In this document: piece by piece, positions 45,401 through 51,689 of the stretch
Layout of the letters: every line of letters begins with the position of its first letter
Numbering within the stretch: the first letter of the stretch is position 1
Origin: UBA4416 sp036676295
GTDB lineage: Bacteria; Bacteroidota; Bacteroidia; B-17B0; Aurantibacillaceae
Direction of reading: 5' to 3'
DNA: 64,000 bases
Assembly: GCA_036676295.1 (NCBI GenBank)
Contig: JAKFDE010000062.1
Span: 1-64,000, forward strand
Translations under genes and position numbers: made by a program
Notes under the pieces: model-generated
The model's database searches: none
Seen by the model: only the letters and a program-made list of their open reading frames with translations
Told to the model about the DNA's origin: nothing

Positions 45401-45760
45401 ATGACGAAAATAATATCAATACTGATTGCGTTTTTAAGCGTGATAAGCGTTTCGCGATGCAATTCACAAACTCAAAAAACAGAAAACATGAAAACAACCA
45501 ATTCAAAAAAAGAAATCATCGTAGATGTGAGAAGCCCTGAAGAATGGAAATTTGACGGACATGCTGATTGCTCAGTAAACTATCCATTAGATGAATTTGA
45601 TAGTAAAATAGAAGAACTCAAAACATACGACAAAGTAATCTTAGTATGTAGAAGTGGCGGCCGTGCAGGAGTTGCTAAATCTAAATTATTGAGCGCAGGC
45701 TACAATAATCAAATAGAAAATCTTGGTCCATGGCAAAACGTAACTTGTAACACTAAATAA
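45401..45760 (+). CDS. exported single-domain rhodanese
   Basis: This 119-residue protein has an N-terminal hydrophobic export signal (MTKIISILIAFLSVISVSRC). The Cys is preceded by Arg, so it is a poor lipobox, and a plain signal or anchor is possible. One rhodanese domain follows (about 37-115) with IIVDVRSPEEWKFDGHADCSVNYPL and the active loop VCRSGGRAGVA. PspE-like periplasmic rhodaneses transfer sulfane sulfur from thiosulfate. It ends one base before the DUF2892 gene, so together they look like a split YgaP. Confidence 0.85.
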   Translation: MTKIISILIAFLSVISVSRCNSQTQKTENMKTTNSKKEIIVDVRSPEEWKFDGHADCSVNYPLDEFDSKIEELKTYDKVILVCRSGGRAGVAKSKLLSAGYNNQIENLGPWQNVTCNTK

Positions 45761-45761
45761 T

Positions 45762-46001
45762 ATGAACTTTATAAAATCATGGGGATACATGCGAATACTC
45801 CGATTAATTATCGGAGTAATTGCTATTGTACAAGCAATCATAACAGCTGATATAATCATCGGACTGATGGGCATAATTATTGGAGGCATGGCATTTTTTA
45901 ATACGGGATGTTGTAGTACCAGTGGTTGCGATGTAAATTATAAAAAAGACACTAAACAGATCAAAGATGTGGAATATGAAGAAGTGGTTACTGGGAAATA
46001 A
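45762..46001 (+). CDS. YgaP-type DUF2892 membrane protein with CC-x4-C motif
   Basis: The 79 residues form two hydrophobic helices (about 10-26 and 29-45) in the DUF2892 pattern, then GCCSTSGCDVN, a cluster of three cysteines, and an acidic cytoplasmic or periplasmic tail. In E. coli YgaP a DUF2892 membrane domain is fused to a rhodanese; here the two parts are adjacent genes. A role in passing sulfane sulfur at the membrane is inference. Overlaps the next gene by 26 bp. Confidence 0.75.
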   Translation: MNFIKSWGYMRILRLIIGVIAIVQAIITADIIIGLMGIIIGGMAFFNTGCCSTSGCDVNYKKDTKQIKDVEYEEVVTGK

Positions 46002-46197
46002 ATATATAATTATCGGTACCATCGTTGGTGGAATTGCCGGATACATTTATTATAAACAAATAGGATGTAGTAATGGATCTTGCGCAATCACTTCCGATCC
46101 TTACAATAGTATTATATACTTTGCTTTTATGGGTGGATTACTGATAAGTATCATAAAACAAAGCCCTAAAAACGAAAAAAAGAGCAAGTCATTATAA
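45976..46197 (+). CDS. DUF6132-like small membrane protein
   Basis: This 73-residue protein has two transmembrane helices (about 9-26 and 47-63) flanking a short loop with GCSNGSCAITSDPYNS, which carries a C-x4-C pair. It resembles the small uncharacterised family annotated as DUF6132. Start taken at MKKWLLG (45976); an in-frame ATG three codons earlier is possible. Its stop codon overlaps the left half of the operator of the following gene. Confidence 0.7.
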   Translation: MKKWLLGNKYIIIGTIVGGIAGYIYYKQIGCSNGSCAITSDPYNSIIYFAFMGGLLISIIKQSPKNEKKSKSL

Positions 46198-46237
46198 CAT
46201 TAGTCACATTTTCCGTCAAAAGCTTATCGTAACTTTG
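46193..46237 (+). promoter_or_regulatory. Crp/Fnr-type operator and -7 box, second DUF2892 gene
   Basis: The -7 box TAACTTTG is at 46230-46237. The 16-mer at the position predicted from the other island promoters, TATAACATTAGTCACA (46193-46208, centre 46200.5), keeps 10 of the 12 arm bases of TGTAAC-N4-GTTACA and lies exactly 36.5 bp from the last G. Confidence 0.6.
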
Positions 46238-46262
46238 ATATAACTATTTAAATTATCGAATT

Positions 46263-46469
46263 ATGAAAAAGAACATGGGAGGCGCTGACAGAATTATCAG
46301 ATTAATAATCGCAGCAGTTATTGCAATTTTATTTTTTACAAATGTGATCACTGGTACTTTAGGTATTATTCTTTTAATACTGGGTGGTGTATTTGTACTA
46401 ACTAGTTTAGTAGGATTTTGCCCATTATATTTACCATTTGGGATTAATACCTGCGCAAAAAAAGAATAA
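46263..46469 (+). CDS. DUF2892 (YgaP-like) membrane protein
   Basis: This 68-residue DUF2892 protein has the opening NMGGADRIIRLIIAAVIAI, two hydrophobic helices (about 11-28 and 31-50), and the conserved end GFCPLYLPFGINTC with two cysteines. The family is often found with rhodaneses and sulfur metabolism genes. It has its own operator-bearing promoter and a terminator, so it is a separate transcription unit in the island. Confidence 0.85.
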   Translation: MKKNMGGADRIIRLIIAAVIAILFFTNVITGTLGIILLILGGVFVLTSLVGFCPLYLPFGINTCAKKE

Positions 46470-46470
46470 A

Positions 46471-46497
46471 AAAACCGGAAATTAATTTCCGGTTTTT
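46471..46497. terminator. bidirectional terminator
   Basis: AAAACCGGAAATTAATTTCCGGTTTT is a perfect palindrome, with A and T runs on either side, between convergent genes. Confidence 0.88.
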
Positions 46498-46502
46498 TTA
46501 TG

Positions 46503-46889
46503 TTAGTTAATCCACTTAGAATTTCTTCTGTCGCTCGCACTATCTTTAATTCTTAAATTAAATTCCTCAGCTAATTGATTAGCGAGTAGCTTTATCTCCT
46601 CAAAATTTTTTGATTCGTGCACTATTAATTTTCTATTCTTATTGTATACAAATGACAGTTGAACGATAGAAGAATTTTCAAAATCTTCAACGCTACAACT
46701 TTCGCACTTGGCATACAATGTCCTGAACATTAAAAGATAGTTCATCTTCGGCAATGTTTTACAAACCTCTTTAAACGTCAATAAATTCAACACTTTATTG
46801 GTTTTATTGTAGCATTTTTTGTCTGTGTCTAATAATATTCCTTGTTGGATTAAAAAATTAGACGATGCATATTTTCCTTCTACTTTCAT
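46503..46889 (-). CDS. uncharacterised 128-residue protein in the sulfur island
   Basis: I do not recognise this protein. It is predicted soluble (alpha/beta), has no signal peptide, and contains six cysteines, among them CESC (about residues 64-67) and single ones at TDKKC and FKEVC. The centre carries a run of hydrophobic strand-like segments (IVQLSFVYNKNRKLIVHES). It is the only minus-strand gene of the island, divergent from the 47046 operon, and its promoter has the same operator geometry as its neighbours, which argues for membership of the regulon. Confidence 0.72.
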   Translation of the reverse strand: MKVEGKYASSNFLIQQGILLDTDKKCYNKTNKVLNLLTFKEVCKTLPKMNYLLMFRTLYAKCESCSVEDFENSSIVQLSFVYNKNRKLIVHESKNFEEIKLLANQLAEEFNLRIKDSASDRRNSKWIN

Positions 46890-46912
46890 AATAAATAATT
46901 TTAAATCTATTA

Positions 46913-46957
46913 CAAAGTTCCATATTTCTATTTCAAAACACTGCTACAAATGTTACA
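46913..46957 (-). promoter_or_regulatory. Crp/Fnr-type operator and -7 box, 128-residue protein gene
   Basis: The operator TGCTACAAATGTTACA (46942-46957, centre 46949.5) and the minus-strand -7 box GAACTTTG (complement of 46913-46920) are 36.5 bp apart from centre to last G. The operator for the divergent plus-strand operon lies 45 bp away. Confidence 0.65.
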
Positions 46958-46986
46958 GTTAGTGTTTCTAAACATTATTGTTCTTA

Positions 46987-47032
46987 TGTAACATTTGTAA
47001 CCGTTATACAACTGACATTCGTCATACTTTTG
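46987..47032 (+). promoter_or_regulatory. Crp/Fnr-type operator and -7 box, rhodanese/TsdA/regulator operon
   Basis: The operator TGTAACATTTGTAACC (46987-47002, centre 46994.5) and the -7 box TACTTTTG (47025-47032) are 37.5 bp apart from centre to last G. It would drive the six genes to 51596 including the Crp/Fnr gene itself, implying autoregulation. Confidence 0.7.
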
Positions 47033-47045
47033 TAAAAAACAAACT

Positions 47046-47354
47046 ATGTTATCATTATTCAAAAATTTATTCAAATCGAACTCCGCAGACTTAGGCCAAC
47101 TTATTAAAGAAGGTGCTGCCATTATTGACGTAAGAACTACCGGCGAATTTGCTTCAGGGCACATTAAAGGTTCTATTAACATCCCATTAGATCAGATTGG
47201 TTCGCAATCGGAAAAACTCAAAAAATACAAGCAAATTATTGTTTGTTGCAGAAGCGGAAACCGTAGTGGCCAAGCTAAGAGAGTGTTAGAAGCTAAAGGC
47301 TTTGGAAATATTACGAATGGCGGGAGCTGGCAAAATGTAAACAAATACAAATAA
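47046..47354 (+). CDS. cytoplasmic single-domain rhodanese
   Basis: This 102-residue sulfurtransferase has no signal peptide. It shows AAIIDVRTTGEFASGHIKGSINIPLDQI (substrate pocket strand), the active loop CCRSGNRSGQAKRVL with two adjacent cysteines (the second the usual catalytic one), and the closing GGSWQNV. GlpE/PspE-like: transfers sulfane sulfur between thiosulfate or persulfides and acceptors. First gene of the operon of six ending in the regulator; 13 bp before the first YeeE/YedE half. Confidence 0.9.
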   Translation: MLSLFKNLFKSNSADLGQLIKEGAAIIDVRTTGEFASGHIKGSINIPLDQIGSQSEKLKKYKQIIVCCRSGNRSGQAKRVLEAKGFGNITNGGSWQNVNKYK

Positions 47355-47367
47355 AAAAACACTAACT

Positions 47368-47928
47368 ATGAATTGGATTTATCAACCATGGCCGTGGTAT
47401 GTGGCCGGACCATTAATTGGACTAATCATACCTACCCTATTATTATTGGGGAATAAATCGTTTGGAATTAGCTCATCACTGCGACACGTTTGCGCCGCTT
47501 GCATTCCGGCAAATATCAAATTTTTTAAATATGATTGGAAAAAAGAGATATGGAATCTATTCTTTGTATTAGGTATTGGTATTGGCGGTTTTTTAACCAT
47601 GCAGTTAATACCAAACACAGGAGCTATTAATATAAATCCAAAACTAATTGATGAATTAACTACATATGGTATTACAGATTATTCCAATCTAGTACCAATG
47701 CAATTATTTTCCTGGGGAAACCTCTTTACACTAAAAGGAATAATCATGCTTGTAGTAGGTGGATTTCTTGTAGGCTTTGGCACACGCTATGCCGGCGGTT
47801 GCACATCAGGGCATGCAATCATGGGAATTTCTAATTTACAATGGCCTTCTTTAGTTGCTACTTGCTGTTTTATGGCTGGAGGATTTTTAATGGCAAATGT
47901 TATTTTACCAATTATACTAACACTTTAA
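47368..47928 (+). CDS. YeeE/YedE family transporter, first half
   Basis: The 186 residues have about four to five helices, with the conserved cysteine motif YAGGCTSGHAIMGIS (about 140-154) and an earlier HVCAACIPAN. YeeE (TsuA) imports thiosulfate through a relay of cysteines; in many bacteria it is split into two half-size proteins such as PmpA and PmpB, and this is the first half. The product of the next gene is the second. Thiosulfate is the likely substrate given the TsdA-type cytochrome downstream. Confidence 0.85.
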   Translation: MNWIYQPWPWYVAGPLIGLIIPTLLLLGNKSFGISSSLRHVCAACIPANIKFFKYDWKKEIWNLFFVLGIGIGGFLTMQLIPNTGAININPKLIDELTTYGITDYSNLVPMQLFSWGNLFTLKGIIMLVVGGFLVGFGTRYAGGCTSGHAIMGISNLQWPSLVATCCFMAGGFLMANVILPIILTL

Positions 47929-47939
47929 TATTAAAGACT

Positions 47940-48449
47940 ATGAGCATTATAAAAAAAATAAATGAAGAACCAAAAGAATATCAAGAGCGTGCATTAGATG
48001 CAGTATGTATCAACGAATCTCATTTAACTCACCCATGGTGGCATAACTTTAAATACTTAGCGGTAGGCTTAGCCTTTGGGATCATTTTTGTAAAAGCAGA
48101 GATCATCTCATGGTTTCGAATACAGGAAATGTTTCGCTTACAATCTTTTCATATGTATGGCGTAATTGGGTCTGCCATTGCCATAGGAGCCTTAAGCGTT
48201 TTATTGATAAAAAAATTCAACATCAAAACTATTCATGGAGAAGAAGTAGAATTTCATAAAAAAGAATTCAATAAAGGTCAAGTCATAGGTGGTTTATTGT
48301 TTGGATTAGGCTGGGCTATAACCGGGGCTTGTCCAGGGCCGTTGTTTGCGCAAATAGGCACAGGCGCCACCGTTATCAGTATAACCTTGCTGAGTGCAAT
48401 TTTAGGCACTTGGGTTTATGGTTATTTCCGAGAAAAATTACCTCACTAA
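47940..48449 (+). CDS. YeeE/YedE family transporter, second half (DUF6691-like)
   Basis: The 169 residues begin MSIIKKINEEPKEY, followed by three to four helices and the signature GLGWAITGACPGPLFAQIGTG (about residues 122-142), whose Cys corresponds to the second conserved Cys motif of full-length YeeE. The start at 47940 lies 11 bp after the first half's stop; an open frame continues upstream but would overlap that gene heavily. The two halves should form one thiosulfate-type channel. Confidence 0.83.
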   Translation: MSIIKKINEEPKEYQERALDAVCINESHLTHPWWHNFKYLAVGLAFGIIFVKAEIISWFRIQEMFRLQSFHMYGVIGSAIAIGALSVLLIKKFNIKTIHGEEVEFHKKEFNKGQVIGGLLFGLGWAITGACPGPLFAQIGTGATVISITLLSAILGTWVYGYFREKLPH

Positions 48450-48463
48450 CATTATTCTTTATC

Positions 48464-49552
48464 ATGAGCGATCAATTACCAAAAGATAATCCACTTGCGT
48501 CGATAGTCATCAAGTTGATTAACATCATTATTATGTTACTGATATTTATTGTAGCATTAGTAATTGTAATAATTGTTTTTATTCCTGATCCAAAACCAAG
48601 TGTTTCAAAAAAAGTAGAAACACCTGTACCGGACCAGTACGGTAACTTTACAGAAGCCGCAAAAGCTGAAGCACTGAAGCCAAAGGATACAACAACTTAT
48701 TGGTTAGCTCCAGCGTCAAGCACTTTGGATAATAACAAAGAATTGATTGCTTATGGTAAGGAATTAATAATTCATACCTCTTCATACTATGGAGAAAACG
48801 GTAAAATATTTAAGGCAGGTACAAACGGAATGAATTGTCAAAACTGCCATTTAGATGCGGGAACAAAAACATTCGGCAATAACTACAGCGCAGTTGCATC
48901 AACTTATCCTAAATACAGAGCACGTTCAGGCTCCGTAGAAAATATTTATAAACGAGTAAATGATTGTTTTGAAAGAAGTTTAAATGGCAAAGCACTGGAC
49001 ACAACCTCTAAAGAAATGCAAGCGATTACTACCTATATAGAATGGCTTGGTACAAATGTAAAAAAAGGTGAAAAGCCCGCAGGATCAGGATTTAAAGATA
49101 TCACACTATTAGAGCGTGCTGCCGATCCAGAAAAAGGGAAAATAATTTATGTTGAAAAATGCCAAAGTTGCCACCAATCTGATGGAGCGGGCTTAATGAA
49201 TTCAGAGAAAACTGAATTCACTTACCCGCCACTTTGGGGAGAAAAAAGTTATAACGATGGTGCCGGCTTATTTCGTTTATCAAACTTTGCAAAATTTGTA
49301 AAATACAATATGCCTTTGGGAGTTACACACAACAACCCTCAATTAAGTGATGAGGAAGCATGGGATGTGGCAGCTTTTGTTAATTCACAAACTCGTCCGC
49401 ACAAAAACAATAAGCAAGATTGGCCTAAAATGGAGGATAAACCCTTTGATCATCCATTTGGACCATACGCGGATAATTTTCCGGAAGCACAACACAAATT
49501 TGGTCCATTTAAACCAATAAAAGAAAAGGCTAATAAATTAAATAAAAAGTAA
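48464..49552 (+). CDS. tsdA: membrane-anchored TsdA-type dihaem cytochrome c
   Basis: TsdA couples two thiosulfates to tetrathionate in the periplasm. The 362-residue protein has an uncleaved-looking membrane anchor (about 13-40) and two c-type haem sites, CQNCH (125-129) and CQSCH (233-237). Between them is the family block STYPKYRARSGSVENIYKRVNDCFERSLNG, with Cys168 at the place of the unusual haem-1 Cys ligand, and YNMPLG supplies Met283 as a haem-2 ligand candidate. Known TsdA proteins are mostly soluble, so the anchor is notable. Direction of the reaction (oxidation or tetrathionate reduction) cannot be read from sequence. Confidence 0.87.
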   Translation: MSDQLPKDNPLASIVIKLINIIIMLLIFIVALVIVIIVFIPDPKPSVSKKVETPVPDQYGNFTEAAKAEALKPKDTTTYWLAPASSTLDNNKELIAYGKELIIHTSSYYGENGKIFKAGTNGMNCQNCHLDAGTKTFGNNYSAVASTYPKYRARSGSVENIYKRVNDCFERSLNGKALDTTSKEMQAITTYIEWLGTNVKKGEKPAGSGFKDITLLERAADPEKGKIIYVEKCQSCHQSDGAGLMNSEKTEFTYPPLWGEKSYNDGAGLFRLSNFAKFVKYNMPLGVTHNNPQLSDEEAWDVAAFVNSQTRPHKNNKQDWPKMEDKPFDHPFGPYADNFPEAQHKFGPFKPIKEKANKLNKK

Positions 49553-49553
49553 C

Positions 49554-50960
49554 ATGTACAAATATTCACTATGGATCTTAAGCTTTTTAATTTTAACCTT
49601 AAAACTTAGTTCTCAAAGTCCAAATGATCATCATATTTTTTTAAAACCAAAAACAGATACAACCTGTTTAAAAGACTGCTTGCTTCAGGCTCACTGGGAA
49701 GCACACTCAAGAACTTTTGTAATGTCAACCATTAATGAAGGTGTATTGAAAGATGATTACGCTATAGCATCCGGTGCCGGAATTGGCGTATTAACCAAGC
49801 CGCTATATGGATTTCAAGTTGGAATAAGTGGGTTTTTTCTGTACAATATAAACTCGTCAAATATTGATAAACCTGATAGTTTAACCCAAACCCCAAATAG
49901 ATACGAAATTGGTTTGTTTGACATAGAAAATCATACTAATAAACATGATCTTGATAGATTAGAAGAATTATACCTTAAATATAATTTATCTAAGAGTAGT
50001 CTTTCTCTTGGCAAATTAAATCTTAATACTCCTTTTTTTAATCCACAAGATGGAAGAATGCGTCCTACAGTAGAAGAAGGATTTTGGTTAAGCATTAAAG
50101 AATCTAAAACTATAGGATTCAATGGTGGTTGGATTTGGGAAATTTCGCCACGCTCAACAGTTAATTGGTATTCGCTCTCAAATTCAATGGGAATTTATCC
50201 TGTTGGCGTAAATGAAAATGGAAAGAAATCTGATTATACTTCCAATATTGTTGGAAACAATGGAATAGTAGTTGCTAATCTTTACGTCAATCCAACTAAA
50301 AATATCAAAATAGATCTTTGGAATGGGTTCTTTGAAAATGTAATGAATACATCAATTCTTGAGGTCAAAGCCGAACAACCATTAAAAAAATTAAAACTCT
50401 ATGAGGGTATCATTTACTTACATCAAAATGCACTAAACAATGGCGGAAATGCTGATCAATCAAAAACCTACATGAGCAAAGGATCGCAATCCAATGCCAT
50501 AAGCGCACAATTAGGAATTAAAAATCATAAATTCAATACTAGTCTTAACTACACACATATTACAGGAGATGGGCGTTATTTGATGCCTCGTGAATGGGGC
50601 AGAGAGATCTTTTATACGTTTTTACCCCGCGAAAGAAATGAAGGTTATGGTAATGTAAATGCTATAGTGATAAAAACAAACTTAAACTTATTAAATAATA
50701 AATTTAAAACAGGTTTCGGTTATGGCTATTATCAATTGCCAGATGTGAAAAATTACCGATTAAATAAATATGGCATGCCTTCTTATCATCAAATAAATTA
50801 TGATGCAAGCTATACATTTAACCATTTTTTAAAGGGAATGGAATTAAAATTATTAATTGCCGCAAAATTGAAACAAGGAGAAACATACAATAATCTTAAA
50901 TATATTTACAATAAAGTAAATATGATTAACTTTAACCTAATAGTTGATTTTAAAATTTAA
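49554..50960 (+). CDS. OprD-like outer membrane porin
   Basis: This 468-residue protein has a signal peptide (1-20) followed by alternating strands over the whole length. The segment LEELYLKYNLSKSSLSLGKLNLNTPFFNPQDGRMRPTVEEG (about 125-165) matches the OprD family pattern around its constriction loop (GRLxLDTPLxNxxDxR). The C-terminus LIVDFKI fits a barrel end. It would admit small anions, plausibly thiosulfate or tetrathionate, for the cytochrome and YeeE pair encoded just upstream. It starts immediately after tsdA. Confidence 0.8.
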   Translation: MYKYSLWILSFLILTLKLSSQSPNDHHIFLKPKTDTTCLKDCLLQAHWEAHSRTFVMSTINEGVLKDDYAIASGAGIGVLTKPLYGFQVGISGFFLYNINSSNIDKPDSLTQTPNRYEIGLFDIENHTNKHDLDRLEELYLKYNLSKSSLSLGKLNLNTPFFNPQDGRMRPTVEEGFWLSIKESKTIGFNGGWIWEISPRSTVNWYSLSNSMGIYPVGVNENGKKSDYTSNIVGNNGIVVANLYVNPTKNIKIDLWNGFFENVMNTSILEVKAEQPLKKLKLYEGIIYLHQNALNNGGNADQSKTYMSKGSQSNAISAQLGIKNHKFNTSLNYTHITGDGRYLMPREWGREIFYTFLPRERNEGYGNVNAIVIKTNLNLLNNKFKTGFGYGYYQLPDVKNYRLNKYGMPSYHQINYDASYTFNHFLKGMELKLLIAAKLKQGETYNNLKYIYNKVNMINFNLIVDFKI

Positions 50961-50963
50961 TTT

Positions 50964-51596
50964 ATGAATTCATACGCCGAAAAACTCAGTCATATTTTAG
51001 AAAAAAATTTAGTAAAAGAAATTCTTGAATGTGGAGAAATCAAGACCTTCAAAGAAGGTGAAGTAATAATGGACTATGGCAAAAACATTAAATTCATGCC
51101 TCTAATTCTTTCAGGTACTATTCGCGTAATGCGAAAAGACGAGGATGATCGTGAAATTTTACTTTATTACCTAGGATCCAATGAAAGTTGTGCAATGGCT
51201 TACACATGTTGCATGGAAGCTAAAAAAAGTGAGGTAAAAGCAATTGCTGAAGATAATGTAGAGATCATTACCATACCTCATAATAAATTAGATGAATGGT
51301 TAGCTAAATATCCAAGCTGGAAAAGTTACATTTTCAATAGCTTTACCCAACGATTTAATGAACTACTCAAATCTTTAGAAAGTGTTGCCTTCCATAAATT
51401 AGATGAACGATTAATAAAATACTTAAAAAACAAAGCTAAAGTCTCCGGAAAAACCTCTATACAATTATCGCATAATCAAATTGCTGAAGAAATGGGAACA
51501 AGCAGAGTAGTCATTTCTCGTTTGTTAAAGCAATTGGAAAATGATAAAAAGCTACTACTTTACAGAAATGAAATTAAATTATTAAGTGGATTTTAA
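50964..51596 (+). CDS. Crp/Fnr-family regulator of the sulfur island
   Basis: This 210-residue protein has an N-terminal cyclic-nucleotide-type beta-roll (about 20-110), a dimer helix (about 120-150) and a C-terminal winged helix-turn-helix (about 150-208; LSHNQIAEEMGTSRVVISRLLKQLE). It lacks the cAMP-contact residues of CRP and the N-terminal cysteine cluster of FNR. Instead it has Cys76 and a vicinal Cys82-Cys83 pair in ESCAMAYTCCMEAKKSE, a likely thiol sensor. In the recognition helix Arg181 and Arg186 align with CRP Arg180 and Arg185, but Val182 replaces Glu181. That would suit TGTAA rather than TGTGA half-sites, exactly what the island promoters show. Last gene of the operon. Confidence 0.88.
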   Translation: MNSYAEKLSHILEKNLVKEILECGEIKTFKEGEVIMDYGKNIKFMPLILSGTIRVMRKDEDDREILLYYLGSNESCAMAYTCCMEAKKSEVKAIAEDNVEIITIPHNKLDEWLAKYPSWKSYIFNSFTQRFNELLKSLESVAFHKLDERLIKYLKNKAKVSGKTSIQLSHNQIAEEMGTSRVVISRLLKQLENDKKLLLYRNEIKLLSGF

Positions 51597-51689
51597 TACT
51601 ATAATAATTAATAAACTCCTTAAAACATTATTTATTTCCTTTCAATTCATTATTAGTTTTCTTATATTAGGGTAAGCGATTCTCTATAT

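Noticed and set aside
45346..45540. 64-codon plus-strand frame across the exported rhodanese start
   Set aside because: It runs out of frame through the rhodanese signal sequence and yields a Lys/Asn-rich product with no family resemblance.
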